From Hydrogenophaga sp. (GTDB lineage: Bacteria > Pseudomonadota > Gammaproteobacteria > Burkholderiales > Burkholderiaceae_C): a stretch of DNA of 64,000 nt. Every line of letters begins with the position of its first letter. The stretch's first letter is position 1. Under the pieces are notes generated by a model. The model saw nothing but the letters and a program-made list of their open reading frames with translations, did not search any database and was not told where the DNA came from. The DNA is taken from assembly GCF_026125825.1 (NCBI RefSeq), contig NZ_JAHCKK010000007.1, positions 1 through 64,000 on the forward strand, written 5' to 3'. A program made the position numbers and the translations under genes. Positions 9,465-18,583 of the stretch are shown one piece after another.

Positions 9465-9549
9465 GGGAGCACTCCTTTCGTTTTTTTGTTGACAGGCGCG
9501 CATTGTGCGCGTACCGCGCGATCGATTCAGTGCTGAGAATCGGTACGGC

Positions 9550-9577
9550 TTGCAAATGAGAATCGTTCGCATATAAT
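9550..9577 (+). promoter_or_regulatory. Heme-operon promoter
   Basis: TTGCAA (-35, 9550-9555), 16-bp spacer, TATAAT (-10, 9572-9577). The spacer is almost entirely occupied by a Fur-box-like sequence. Predicted transcription start near 9584 gives a leader of about 80 bases before the TTG start. Confidence 0.75.
9552..9572. promoter_or_regulatory. Fur box between bfr and the heme receptor gene
   Basis: GCAAATGAGAATCGTTCGCAT, a good match to the imperfect palindrome used by Fur in Burkholderiales. It overlaps the -35 to -10 region of the heme operon promoter, so bound Fur-Fe(II) should block RNA polymerase. It also lies 88 bases upstream of the divergent bfr start. Confidence 0.75.
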
Positions 9578-9662
9578 AAAGTCTCCCGCCAGCCCGCACC
9601 CGGCAGCCGCCTGAGGTCGTGACGCCAGCCTTGTCTTCCACCCTCTGGATCCAGGTGCCGTC

Positions 9663-11906
9663 TTGACCTCCTCGCGCTATCCCCTTCCCCTGACTTTTTC
9701 TTGCCCCCGGCCCCGCGCGGGCGGCCTGGCTTGCCTTGTGTTTCTGGCGGGACCGGCCCTGGCACAGACCGCGCCGCAGGCCGCCCCAGTGGCTCCGCCG
9801 TCGACCCTGCGCGAAGTGGTGGTGAGCGGTTCGCGCAGCGAGCGCGCGATCGAGGACGTGCCTGCGAGCATCGACGTGCTCACGGGTGAAGACCTCGACC
9901 CCGCGCGCGTGCAGGACATCCGCGATCTGGTGCGCGAAGTGCCCAACATGAGCGTGCGCCGCGCGCCACAGCGCTTCGGTGGCGTCACCGGCTCGACCGG
10001 GCGCGATGGCAACGCCGGCTTCAACCTGCGCGGGCTCGAGGGCAACCGCGTGCTGCTCACCGTCGATGGCATCCGTGTGCCGCGCGAGCTCTCCAGCGTG
10101 GTGTTCGGCTCGGCCTCGTTTGGCCGCGACTACTACGACCTCGGGCTGATCTCGCGCGTGGAGATCGTGCGGGGCGCGAACTCCGCGCTCTATGGTTCGG
10201 ACGGCCTGGCCGGCATGGTCGCGATGTTCACCACCGAGCCGAAAGACCTGCTCCAGCCGGGCAAGACCTTCGGTGGGCGCGTGGGGCTCAAGGCCGACAG
10301 CGAGGACGACAGCCGCGGTCTCGGCGTCACGCTGGTGGGCGCGCCGAACGACACGCTGCAGTGGCTGGGCAGCGTGCAGGTGGGCCGCAGCGGCGAACTG
10401 GACAACCAGGGCACCCTGCAGTCCCTCAACAGCACGCGCACGGCGCCCAACCCGCAGAAAGACAAGAGCGTGTCACTCCTGGGCAAGGTGGTGCTCACCC
10501 CGGGTGCCGGCCAGCGCCACACGCTGACACTGGAGCATGTGGACAAGTCGGGCGAGGTCGAGGCTTACACGGCCCGCGCCACCAGCATGGGCGTCACCAC
10601 ACAGGACGTGGACGGCACCACCGACATGGCGCGCACGCGCCTGAGCTGGGACGGCCGCTGCCAGCTCAACGCGGCCTGGGCCGACGAACTGCGCGCCACC
10701 GTGGGCTACCAGCAGGCCGAATCGCAGGAGATCTCGACCGAGTGGCGCAGCGCCGCGCCCACCTACCGCGTGCGGGACGTGACCTACAGCGAGAAGCTCT
10801 GGCAAGGCGTGCTGCAGGCCGAGAAGGCCCGATCGCTGGGCGCTGACTGGGGGCAGAAGCTGGTCTACGGCGCAGACGTGTCCGTCGCGAAAATGGACAA
10901 CCTCGTCACCGGCGTGGGCGCACCGTCTTACGAGCGCTACCCGCTCAAGCGCTTCCCGCCCACCAGCGAGACCAACACCGCGCTGTTCGTGCAGAGCGAA
11001 TTCGCCACCGAGCGCTGGAGCATCATCCCGGCGCTGCGCTACGACCGCTTTGACCTCAAGGCCCGAAGCAGTTCGCTGTATCCGCTGCAGCCGGCCAGCC
11101 TGTCGGACTCGGCGCTCTCGCCCAAGCTGGGTGCCATCTTCCGTCCGGGCACGGAGCTGGCCCTGTTTGCCAACCTCGCGGCCGGCTTCAAGGCGCCAAG
11201 CGCGCTGCAGCTCAACAACAACTTCCAGAACACGCTGGCGAGCTACCGCACCATCCCCAACCCCGATCTGAAGCCCGAGCGCAGCCGCACGCTGGAAGTC
11301 GGCGCACGCGACAAGGTGGGCCCGGTGCAGTGGGAGGCCGCGGTGTTCACCGGTCGCTACAAGGACTTCATCGAAGAACTGGTGGTGGTGGGTGGCCAGG
11401 CGGGCAATCCGCTCAACCCGCTGACCTACCAGGCGGTCAACCGCGGCCAGGTGCGCCTCAGCGGCTTCGAGTTCAAGGGCAAGTTCGCGCTCGGACCAGC
11501 CACCGACCTGCGCCTGGCCTACGGCCAGACCCAAGGCAAGGACACGCGCCTGGGCGTGCCGCTGAACACGGTCAACCCCGCCCGGCTGCTGCTCGGCGTG
11601 GATCAGCGCGTGGGGGACTGGAAGCTGGGGGCCGTGATCGCCCACACGATGAAGAAGTCGGCCAGCGACATCAACGACGCCAACCTCGCGAACCAGTTTG
11701 CACCGCCCTCGTACACCACGCTGGACCTGCGCGCGAGCTGGCAGGTCAGCAAGGCCACGCGGCTCAGTGCCGCGATCCACAACGTGACGGACCGCAAGTA
11801 CTGGGAGTGGACCAACGTCATCGGCGTGGCCGCGAACTCGCCGGTGCTGGATGCCTACACCGCACCGGGGCGCAGCTTCTCGGTGGCGCTGGTCACTGAT
11901 TTCTAG
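9663..11906 (+). CDS. hmuR: TonB-dependent heme/hemoglobin receptor
   Basis: Outer-membrane receptor that imports heme using TonB/ExbBD energy. The 747-aa product has a signal peptide ending at ALAQ, a TonB-box-like segment ([11 protein letters not shown], about residues 50-60), a plug domain with the [15 protein letters not shown] signature, and a 22-strand barrel ending in aromatic Phe. The FKAP and NPDLKPERS motifs in the barrel match the FRAP/NPNL heme-receptor signature. The start is a TTG at 9663; no upstream ATG exists in frame. It is the first gene of an apparent nine-gene heme operon behind a Fur-controlled promoter. Symbol assigned by context with hmuSTUV. Confidence 0.9.
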   Translation: MTSSRYPLPLTFSCPRPRAGGLACLVFLAGPALAQTAPQAAPVAPPSTLREVVVSGSRSERAIEDVPASIDVLTGEDLDPARVQDIRDLVREVPNMSVRRAPQRFGGVTGSTGRDGNAGFNLRGLEGNRVLLTVDGIRVPRELSSVVFGSASFGRDYYDLGLISRVEIVRGANSALYGSDGLAGMVAMFTTEPKDLLQPGKTFGGRVGLKADSEDDSRGLGVTLVGAPNDTLQWLGSVQVGRSGELDNQGTLQSLNSTRTAPNPQKDKSVSLLGKVVLTPGAGQRHTLTLEHVDKSGEVEAYTARATSMGVTTQDVDGTTDMARTRLSWDGRCQLNAAWADELRATVGYQQAESQEISTEWRSAAPTYRVRDVTYSEKLWQGVLQAEKARSLGADWGQKLVYGADVSVAKMDNLVTGVGAPSYERYPLKRFPPTSETNTALFVQSEFATERWSIIPALRYDRFDLKARSSSLYPLQPASLSDSALSPKLGAIFRPGTELALFANLAAGFKAPSALQLNNNFQNTLASYRTIPNPDLKPERSRTLEVGARDKVGPVQWEAAVFTGRYKDFIEELVVVGGQAGNPLNPLTYQAVNRGQVRLSGFEFKGKFALGPATDLRLAYGQTQGKDTRLGVPLNTVNPARLLLGVDQRVGDWKLGAVIAHTMKKSASDINDANLANQFAPPSYTTLDLRASWQVSKATRLSAAIHNVTDRKYWEWTNVIGVAANSPVLDAYTAPGRSFSVALVTDF

Positions 11907-11914
11907 GAATTGCC

Positions 11915-12241
11915 ATGTCCGCAGCCGATCAACACCCGCAAACCGTCGACGAGGAGTACACCCTGCCCAGCGTGGAGGCCCTGTTCGCGGGCACCCTGGC
12001 GCTGATGACGGGCTACGCCCAGAGCGCGCCCGACTGCCCGCACCGCCCGTGCATGGCGCGCAAGCTGGTGTCCAACCTGCTGCATCTCTCGGCGCATCCG
12101 CAACTCTCGCCGCCCATGCAAACCATGCTGGCCAACCTGCGCACGCGCTGGCAACTGGCGCTGGAGCACACCGCCGAGGCGATGGCCGTCGACGCCGCGC
12201 CCACGCCCCTTTGGCACCCCGTTCCAGCCCGCGTGCAGTGA
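11915..12241 (+). CDS. Small protein of the heme operon, unknown function
   Basis: I do not recognise a characterised family. The 108-aa product lacks a signal peptide and membrane segment, so it is probably cytoplasmic. It is mostly helical, with a CPHRPC motif (Cys41, His43, Cys46) that could bind metal or heme, and a helical stretch at about residues 62-92. It starts 9 bases after the receptor stop and precedes hmuS by 38 bases, which makes operon membership very likely. A role as accessory in heme handling or regulation is inference from position only. Confidence 0.75.
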   Translation: MSAADQHPQTVDEEYTLPSVEALFAGTLALMTGYAQSAPDCPHRPCMARKLVSNLLHLSAHPQLSPPMQTMLANLRTRWQLALEHTAEAMAVDAAPTPLWHPVPARVQ

Positions 12242-12278
12242 CACGGGCCAGCCGCCACCTCACCTTCAGGAGAACACC

Positions 12279-13367
12279 ATGCATGACCACGACATCCGAA
12301 CCGCTTTCCAGGCCATGCGCGAGCGCGGCCTGCGGGCCAAGGAGGCCGCCGAATCGGCGGGCCTGAGCGAGGGTGCGGCCATCGCCGCGCACCGTGGCGC
12401 GCACGAGGCACCGCTGCAGGCCATCTCGCTCATGCCCGACTGGCTGGGCCTGTTGCAATCGCTCCAGGCCTGCGGCCCGCTGATGGCGCTCACGCGCAAC
12501 GAGAGCGTGGTGCACGAGAAGACGGGCGTGTACCAGAAGGTCTCGGCCAGCGGCCCGGTGGGTCTGGCGCTGGGCGAGCAGATCGACCTGCGCCTGTTCT
12601 TCAACCAGTGGCACGCCGGCTTCGCGGTGGCCGAGGCGCTGAAGTCGTCGCCTGGCATGGGCACGCCCAGCCTGCAGTTCTTCGATCGCCACGGCGTGGC
12701 CGTGCACAAGATCTATGTGCGCGAACAGACCGACCTGGCCGCCTGGCAGCGCGTGATCGCCCAGCACAGCGACGATCAGCGCGGCGTCGACTTCGTGTCG
12801 CGCGATGGGGCCAGCACCCCCACGCCGCCACCCCGGGTGGACGCGCAGGCCTTCGGTGCCGCGTGGGGCGCGATGACCGACACCCACCAGTTCTTTCCGC
12901 TGCTCAAGCAATTCGGCCTGGAGCGCCAGCAGGGCTTTCGCCTGGTCGAGGGCCGCTACACCCACCGCGTGGACAAGGCGGCGGTGCGCGAATTGCTGAT
13001 GGAAGCGGCCTTCGACGGCACGCCCATCATGGTCTTCGTGGGCAGCCCGGGCTGCATCCAGATCCACACCGGCCCGGTCAGGCGCGTGGAGCCGATGGAG
13101 ATCCAGGGCAAGGCCTGGCTCAACGTGCTCGACCCCGGCTTCAACCTGCACCTGCGCGAGGACCTGATCCAGGACGTGTGGGTGGTGGAGAAACCCACCA
13201 GCGACGGCGTCGTGACCTCGGTGGAAGCCTTCGACGCGCGCGGCGAGCTCATGGCCATGTTTTTCGGCGCGCGCAAGCCCGGGCAGAGCGAGTTGCAGGC
13301 CTGGCGCCACATCGTTGCGCACCTGCAGGCCGCAGCGGGCCAGCCCCACCGCCCGGTGCCGGCATAA
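12279..13367 (+). CDS. hmuS: Hemin-degrading factor HmuS/HemS
   Basis: Cytoplasmic heme-binding protein of the HemS/ChuS/HmuS family that accepts imported heme and in several bacteria degrades it to release iron. The 362-aa product shows the duplicated HemS domain (about residues 25-165 and 195-345) with the family's IRTAFQAMRE N-terminus, LTRNESVVHEKTG-Y segment and GSPGCIQIHTGPV repeat strand. An AGGAG ribosome site precedes the ATG. It stands between the receptor and the inner-membrane ABC transporter genes, where the family is normally encoded. Confidence 0.92.
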   Translation: MHDHDIRTAFQAMRERGLRAKEAAESAGLSEGAAIAAHRGAHEAPLQAISLMPDWLGLLQSLQACGPLMALTRNESVVHEKTGVYQKVSASGPVGLALGEQIDLRLFFNQWHAGFAVAEALKSSPGMGTPSLQFFDRHGVAVHKIYVREQTDLAAWQRVIAQHSDDQRGVDFVSRDGASTPTPPPRVDAQAFGAAWGAMTDTHQFFPLLKQFGLERQQGFRLVEGRYTHRVDKAAVRELLMEAAFDGTPIMVFVGSPGCIQIHTGPVRRVEPMEIQGKAWLNVLDPGFNLHLREDLIQDVWVVEKPTSDGVVTSVEAFDARGELMAMFFGARKPGQSELQAWRHIVAHLQAAAGQPHRPVPA

Positions 13368-13410
13368 GCGCGGCCGCGACCGCCTTTTCTCACGCATCCA
13401 GGAGCCCACG

Positions 13411-14295
13411 ATGTTCAATGGCCCTTCCCTTTCGCGCCGGCGCGCGCTGCAGGCTTTGCCGGCTTTGGCCGCTGCGGGATCGCCCCTGGGCCTGATGGCC
13501 GCCACCCGCGCGCCGCGCCTGGTCACCGTCGGTGGTGGCATCACCGAAGTGGTCTATGCGCTGGGCGCGCAGGACCAGCTGGTCGGCACCGACACCACCA
13601 GCCTGTACCCGGCGGCAGCGCGGGCCACGCCCAAGGTCGGTTACATGCGCCAGCTCTCCGCGGAAGGCCTGCTCGCGCTGCGTCCCGACGCGCTGATCGC
13701 CGGCACCGATGCCGGCCCGCCAGTCGTGATCGACCAGCTGCGCAGCGCCGGTGTGCGTGTGGAGCTGGTGGCGTCCGACCACACCTGGGACGAGGTGCGC
13801 CGCAAGATCGCCGCCGTGGGCCGCGCCTCGAACCGCGAGGCCGCCGCGCGCGAACTGCAGGCCCGGCTCGATGCGCGCTGGCAGGCCGTGAGCGCGCGCG
13901 TGCAGTCCGCCAGAGGCCCGGGTCCCCGGATCCTGTTTGTGCTCTCGCACAGCGGCAGCCCGCAGGTCTCGGGCGAGAAGACAGCGGCCGACGCGCTGAT
14001 CCGCTTCATCGGTGCGCGCAACGCGCTGGGCGGCTTCCAGGGCTACCGGCCCATGACGGCCGAGGCCATGGCGCAGGCCGCGCCCGACGTCATCCTGACG
14101 ACCACACAAGGCATCGACGCCATCGGCGGTGAAGCGAAGTTCTGGCAGCGCCCCGAACTCGCGCTCACGCCGGCCTTTCAGCGCCGAGCGTCCGACCGAA
14201 CGCTGGTGCATCTGGACGCGCTGGAACTGCTGGGCTTCGGCCCGCGCCTGCCTGAGGTGGTGGAGCGCCTGCACAACCAGGTGGTGAACACATGA
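13411..14295 (+). CDS. hmuT: Heme ABC transporter periplasmic substrate-binding protein
   Basis: Binds heme in the periplasm and hands it to HmuUV. The 294-aa product has an SRRRALQAL N-terminus followed by a hydrophobic stretch (possible Tat or Sec signal, about residues 8-32) and a TroA/BtuF-like cluster A-3 fold with RLVTVGGGITEVVYALG at the first lobe. ATG 13411 has GGAG 6 bases upstream, which decides the start over an upstream in-frame start. The stop overlaps a 22-codon ORF (ATGA), which in turn overlaps the VOC gene. Confidence 0.92.
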   Translation: MFNGPSLSRRRALQALPALAAAGSPLGLMAATRAPRLVTVGGGITEVVYALGAQDQLVGTDTTSLYPAAARATPKVGYMRQLSAEGLLALRPDALIAGTDAGPPVVIDQLRSAGVRVELVASDHTWDEVRRKIAAVGRASNREAAARELQARLDARWQAVSARVQSARGPGPRILFVLSHSGSPQVSGEKTAADALIRFIGARNALGGFQGYRPMTAEAMAQAAPDVILTTTQGIDAIGGEAKFWQRPELALTPAFQRRASDRTLVHLDALELLGFGPRLPEVVERLHNQVVNT

Positions 14296-14360
14296 GCGCC
14301 GCGCCGGGCCGCCCCAAGCCCGCTCGCACCGCCGTGCGCAGCGCGGAGGTCGCACCATGA
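14292..14360 (+). CDS. 22-codon ORF bridging hmuT and the VOC gene
   Basis: A 22-aa Pro/Arg/Ala-rich reading frame (MSAAPGRPKP...). Its ATG overlaps the hmuT stop (ATGA at 14292-14295) and its stop overlaps the next gene's ATG (ATGA at 14357-14360). A GCGCGGAGGTC ribosome site for the next gene lies inside it. It may be a translation-coupling relay rather than a functional peptide. Confidence 0.4.
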   Translation: MSAAPGRPKPARTAVRSAEVAP

Positions 14361-14854
14361 ACGCCGTGCGCCACGACCTCGCCAATGTGCGCACGCCCGA
14401 CCTGAGGCGCGCCGTGGCCGACTACACGGGCGTGCTGGGCTTCGAGTGCCGTCAGCACATTCCCGGGGTGTGCGCCCTGGTGGCTCATGGCCCGTTGCAG
14501 GTGCAGCTCTGGGCCTGCGCTGCCACGCCCGGGCGCTGGGAGCGCCCCACGCCTGGCGACCGGGGCTTTGCGCCCGGCCACCACCGTGTGGAAGTGCCGC
14601 GCATCCATGTGCTGCACGCCAGCCTGCGCGCGGCCGTGCTGCGGCCCTGCCGCACCGGCCTGGGCGGGCGCAAGCCGCTGCACGCCCACCGCTTCGAGGG
14701 CGAGTCGCCGCGCTGGCAGCCTTGGGGTGCCTGGGAGCTCACGCTCAGCGACATCGATGGCAACGTGTTGCATTTGATCGACCGCGTGGCCTGGTGGCCC
14801 GACGTGTCGGCGCAGCGGCAGCCCGGCGAGCAGCGCATGGAGGACCGGTCGTGA
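14357..14854 (+). CDS. VOC-superfamily (glyoxalase/bleomycin-resistance fold) protein in heme operon
   Basis: The 165-aa product resembles vicinal-oxygen-chelate proteins: VRTPDLRRAVADYTGVLGFECRQ at the N-terminus (residues 10-33) matches the first beta-alpha-beta unit and DIDGNVLHLIDR the terminal strand. Potential metal ligands include the paired His of PGHHRVE and several later His/Glu residues; I cannot assign the site. It lies between hmuT and hmuU with ATGA/GTGA overlaps on both sides, so it is co-translated with the transporter. This is not a standard component of heme transport operons. A role in heme or porphyrin handling is inference. Confidence 0.7.
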   Translation: MNAVRHDLANVRTPDLRRAVADYTGVLGFECRQHIPGVCALVAHGPLQVQLWACAATPGRWERPTPGDRGFAPGHHRVEVPRIHVLHASLRAAVLRPCRTGLGGRKPLHAHRFEGESPRWQPWGAWELTLSDIDGNVLHLIDRVAWWPDVSAQRQPGEQRMEDRS

Positions 14855-15933
14855 ACACGGCCGCGCCGGCGATGGCGCCCCTGCGCTGGACGCCGCGCCG
14901 CCTCTCGGGCCCGGGCCTGCTGCTCGGGTTGGGCGCGCTGCTGGTGCTCGCGCTGCTGTGGGCGGCAGGCCAGGGCGCCTACAGCCTGCCGTTGAGCGAG
15001 TTGCCGGCCGTGCTGCTGGGCGCGGTGACCACCGCCGCGCCCGGCAGCAGTGGCGCCGAACTGGTGTTCTTCAACATCCGCCTGCCGCGCCTGGTGCTCG
15101 GGGTGGCCGCCGGGGCCGGGCTGGGCCTGGCCGGTGCGCTCATGCAGGGCCTGTTCCGCAACCCGCTGGCCGACCCGGGTCTGATCGGCGTGAGCAGCGG
15201 CGCGGCCCTGGCCGCGGGTGCCACCATCGTCATGGGCAACCTCTGGTTCCCCGACCTGCCGCGCTCGCTGGGGAGCTGGACGCTGGTGCTCATGGCCTTC
15301 GGCGGCGGCCTGGCGGTCACGGTGCTGATCTACCTGCTCTCGCGCGGCGAAGGGGGCACGCGCGTGGGCCTGATGCTGCTGGCCGGCATCGCGGTCAACG
15401 CGCTGGCCGGCGCCGGCCTGGGCCTGCTCAGCTTCCTGGCCACCGACGAACAGCTGCGCAACCTGCAGTTCTGGCTGCTCGGCAGCCTGGGCGGCGCGCG
15501 CTGGGGTGCGGTGGCGCTGGTCGCTGGCATCACGCTGGCGGCCGGCGCCGTCGGGCTGCGCCTGGCGCGCCCGCTCAACGCGCTGGCGCTGGGCGAGGCG
15601 CAGGCGGTGCTGCTGGGCGTGTCGGTCGAGCGCGTGAAGCAGATCGCCATCGTGGTCGCGGCGCTGGCCGTGGGCGCGGTCACGGCCACCACCGGCATCA
15701 TCGGTTTTGTCGGCCTGGTCGCCCCGCACATGGTGCGCCTGATGGCCGGGCCCGACCACCGCTGGGTGCTGCCCGGCTCGGCCCTGCTGGGCGCGGTGCT
15801 GGTGCTGCTGGCCGACGCGGTTGCGCGCACCGTCCTGCAGCCCGCCGAACTGCCGCTGGGCGTGCTCACCGCCGTGGTGGGTGTGCCCTTCTTCCTGCTC
15901 CTGCTGCGCAGCGCGCACGGGAGGCGCCTGTGA
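14851..15933 (+). CDS. hmuU: Heme ABC transporter permease
   Basis: FecCD-type inner-membrane permease that moves heme from HmuT into the cytoplasm. The 360-aa product from GTG 14851 has about ten transmembrane helices and the family signatures [40 protein letters not shown] and [14 protein letters not shown]. An AGGA site sits 8 bases upstream, and the GTG overlaps the VOC stop (GTGA). Starting further upstream would only read through the VOC gene in another frame. Confidence 0.94.
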   Translation: [360 protein letters not shown]

Positions 15934-16874
15934 ACGCGCGCCTGCTCGACGCCGACTGGCGCTGCGCCTGCGCCGAGCTGCCAGCGGGCGAACGCCCGCT
16001 GTGGCTGGACGACGACGATGACAGCGGGGCCGATGCCGCTGCCCTGGGCGACGGGCAAGGCCTATGGGCGCGGGACGTGGGCGTGCGCGCCGGCCCCCGC
16101 CACTTGCTGCAGGGCGTGCAGCTGCGGCTCGCCCCGGGCGAGGTCGGGGCCATCCTCGGCCCCAACGGCGCGGGCAAGTCCACCCTGCTGTCGGTGCTCT
16201 CGGGCCTGCGCGCGCCCGACGCCGGCCGTGTGACGCTCAACGGCCTGGCGGTGGCGCCCGCGACCGTGCACCGCCTCGCGCGCCACCGCGCGGTGCTGCC
16301 GCAGGAGACGGCCGTGGCCTTCGACTTCCGCGTGCGCGACGTGGTGGAACTGGGCCGCTACCCGCACCACCTGCAGCCCTCGGCCCATGAAGCCACGATC
16401 GTGCGCGCCGCGATGCAGGCCACCGGCGTGGCCGACCTGGCCGAGCGCAGCGTGGTCAGCCTCAGCGGCGGCGAACGCGCCCGCGTGCAGCTGGCGCGGG
16501 TGATGGCGCAGATCTGGGAGCCGCTGGCCGACGGCGCGCCGCGCTGGTTGCTGCTCGACGAGCCCACGGCCGCCCTCGATCTGCGCCACCAGCACGACAC
16601 CCTGGGCACCGTGCAGCGCTGGGCGCGCGAGCAGGGCGTGGGCGTGCTCGCCGTGCTGCACGACCCCAACCTCGCCCTGCGCTACGCCGACCGCGCGTGG
16701 GTGCTCGACGGCGGTGTGTTGCAGGCCTGCGGCCCGCCAGCGCGCGTGCTGCGGCCCGCGCTGGTGCAGCGGGTGTGGCAGGTGCAGGCCAGCACCGTGC
16801 GCGCGGCCGACGGCGTGGCCCAGTTGCTCATCGCCGCCGGTGCGCCGCCGTTGCCAGGGAAGGACCGCCCATGA
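15930..16874 (+). CDS. hmuV: Heme ABC transporter ATP-binding protein
   Basis: ATPase that powers heme import with HmuU. The 314-aa product carries Walker A GPNGAGKST, the LSGGERARVQLARV signature, Walker B WLLLDEPTAALDL and the H-loop VLHDPNLAL. GTG 15930 overlaps the hmuU stop. The family is usually about 255-270 aa; here about 45 extra N-terminal residues precede the ABC core and include a DDDDDSGAD acidic run, so either the extension is real or translation starts later. Confidence 0.92.
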   Translation: MNARLLDADWRCACAELPAGERPLWLDDDDDSGADAAALGDGQGLWARDVGVRAGPRHLLQGVQLRLAPGEVGAILGPNGAGKSTLLSVLSGLRAPDAGRVTLNGLAVAPATVHRLARHRAVLPQETAVAFDFRVRDVVELGRYPHHLQPSAHEATIVRAAMQATGVADLAERSVVSLSGGERARVQLARVMAQIWEPLADGAPRWLLLDEPTAALDLRHQHDTLGTVQRWAREQGVGVLAVLHDPNLALRYADRAWVLDGGVLQACGPPARVLRPALVQRVWQVQASTVRAADGVAQLLIAAGAPPLPGKDRP

Positions 16875-17308
16875 CACAGAACCCACCATCGCCCCTGCCC
16901 GCGCGCCACGACAGCCTGGCCGCGCGCGAGATCGCGATCGAACACGGTGCGCTCACCCGCCAGGTGGCCGGCCTGCAGCGCCGCGTGGGCGAGCAGTTGC
17001 GCGCCTGGGCCTTGCAGGTATCGGCGCTGGAAGACGAGGTGCTGTACCTGCGCGCGCAACTCATGGTCTCGCGCACCTGCCAGCTCTGGGGCCTGGGCGT
17101 GGCCGGCGTCATGAAGCCGCTGGCGCGCCGCGTCCCCCCGCCGGCAGGGCAGGCCGGGGCCCGCGCGATGGCCGAAGCCAGCAGCGTGATCTGCCAGACC
17201 GGGTGCGTGGGCCATGCCCACCCCTGGCTGGAGGGCGACGGCCAGTGCCGCCGCACCGGCCAGACCTGCGATCTCTACGCCAGCGGCCTCCAGGAGGCCG
17301 CCAGGTAG
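16871..17308 (+). CDS. Cys-rich coiled-coil protein at end of heme operon, unknown
   Basis: I do not recognise the family. The 145-aa product has a predicted coiled-coil (about residues 15-65), a short hydrophobic segment (72-82) and a C-terminal cysteine cluster (Cys108, Cys112, Cys126, Cys133, with His115 and His117) that could bind metal, an Fe-S cluster or heme. Its ATG overlaps the hmuV stop (ATGA), so it is translationally coupled to the transporter. No further gene follows on this strand; the 77 bases to the convergent DUF1513 gene hold an imperfect hairpin at 17329-17362. Confidence 0.7.
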   Translation: MTQNPPSPLPARHDSLAAREIAIEHGALTRQVAGLQRRVGEQLRAWALQVSALEDEVLYLRAQLMVSRTCQLWGLGVAGVMKPLARRVPPPAGQAGARAMAEASSVICQTGCVGHAHPWLEGDGQCRRTGQTCDLYASGLQEAAR

Positions 17309-17385
17309 CGCCCGAGCCTGACGTGCCCTGCGCTTGACACTGCCACCCCACGGCAGCGCAGGAGCCGCCATGGCGGGTACCCGCC

Positions 17386-18582
17386 TCAGGCCTGGGGCCA
17401 GGCGGTCCAGTGGTTGTCGATCTGCAGGCGCTCGGCGGACCGGGCCTCGTGGCCTTCGGGCGCGCACCACACGCCTTCGGCGCCGCTGGCCCACCAATGG
17501 CCCTGGTCCGCCGCCAGCGCGTAGGCCTCGCGGTGCGCGAGGTTCTGCGACCAGCGCGCGTCGGCGCCGAACAGGGCCAGCGCGTCCGCGCGCGGGCAGC
17601 TCACCACGAAACCGCCCTCGGGCAGGGCGCAGATGTCGCCGCCATAACCTTGCACCGCGGGCTGGCCCCGGGCGGCCTGCAGGCGCTGGCCGTTCCACGC
17701 GGCGAAGACCGGCGCGCGCCGCTTGGCCTCGGCGTCCGGGTGCTCGGCCTGCAGCGCGATGCCGACCGTGCGCGACACCGGGTCCCACGCCAGGTGGCGG
17801 ATGCTCAGGTAGGGGTCGTCCAGGCGCCACTGGCCCAGCACCGCGCCGTCGCGCGGGTCCAGCGCCACCAGCGAGGCGTCCATCCGGTCGAGCTGGCGCT
17901 TGCTGCGCCCGGTCTCGGGCAACGTGGGAATGCCGCCGTTGGCCACCAGCAGGCTGCCGGCGGGGATCTCGCCCACGCGCTGCGGCAGCACGATGAGCTC
18001 GTGCGGGTCCATGCCCTGCGTGGCCCATTCGGCGGATTTCTCCAGGGTCTTCGCGTCGCGCTTGGCCAGGCGGCCCTGCGCGTTGTCGAGGTCGGTCTCG
18101 GTGGTCCAGAGCGTGCGGCCGTCGGGGCTGGCGACGGCGTGGCCGTTGAAGCGCCGGTCGTCCTCGATCCAGTGCCATTGCGTCTGCCCGCTCGCCGGGT
18201 GCCAGCGCAGCAGCCAGTCGCCAGGGCGGCGCGCGGTGGCGAGCACGCTGCCGCCGGCTTCAAGCAACAGGCCGTGCGCGCGCGTGGGCACGGCGAGCGA
18301 GCGCTGCACCGACCAGCGCGCGCCATCCACCGCGATCACGCCGATGCGGTGTTCGCTCGGGGTCTGCCAGGCCGAGATCAGGCGTGTGCTGTTGCGCGCG
18401 GCCCAGGCCGGTGCGAGGCCCATGGCCGCGGCAGCCACCAGCCATTGGCGGCGCGACAGCCAAAGACGCGTTGCGTGCGACGTGCCTCCATCAAGGGGGG
18501 ACAAGGGTCCGGCTGCGCCGGGCCAAGATGCCGATCCATCGCCCTGCGCCCAAGCCGCGCAGCGGCGCACAGGGGTGCCCAC
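17386..18582 (-). CDS. DUF1513 beta-propeller-like protein of iron-uptake operon
   Basis: Member of the DUF1513 family, found with imelysins and di-heme oxidoreductases in iron-acquisition loci; its biochemical role is not established. The product has SRRQWLVAAAAMGLAP-A, a twin-arginine-like signal, then repeated WD/propeller-like strands (for example GHAVASPDGRTLWTTE and GGFVVSCPR). The start is uncertain. GTG 18582 follows the upstream stop without overlap, but residues before the signal would be encoded by an intergenic repeat. CTG 18459, directly before SRRQW, would give a normal leader, and an ATG at 18636 overlaps the upstream gene. It is the last gene of the imelysin operon. Confidence 0.82.
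   Translation of the reverse strand: MGTPVRRCAAWAQGDGSASWPGAAGPLSPLDGGTSHATRLWLSRRQWLVAAAAMGLAPAWAARNSTRLISAWQTPSEHRIGVIAVDGARWSVQRSLAVPTRAHGLLLEAGGSVLATARRPGDWLLRWHPASGQTQWHWIEDDRRFNGHAVASPDGRTLWTTETDLDNAQGRLAKRDAKTLEKSAEWATQGMDPHELIVLPQRVGEIPAGSLLVANGGIPTLPETGRSKRQLDRMDASLVALDPRDGAVLGQWRLDDPYLSIRHLAWDPVSRTVGIALQAEHPDAEAKRRAPVFAAWNGQRLQAARGQPAVQGYGGDICALPEGGFVVSCPRADALALFGADARWSQNLAHREAYALAADQGHWWASGAEGVWCAPEGHEARSAERLQIDNHWTAWPQA
18487..18580. repeat. GC-rich intergenic repeat, copy 1
   Basis: Shares CAAGGGTCCGGCTGCGCCGG and a downstream AAGCCGCGCAGCGGCGCA block with the spacer at 21215-21317. Such elements are typical between genes in Comamonadaceae. Its presence here argues that the DUF1513 coding region starts after it. 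Confidence 0.6.
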
Positions 18583-18583
18583 G

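Noticed and set aside
10473-13544. A long minus-strand frame across the heme receptor and hmuS
   Set aside because: Crosses several real genes and their spacers; no domain pattern.
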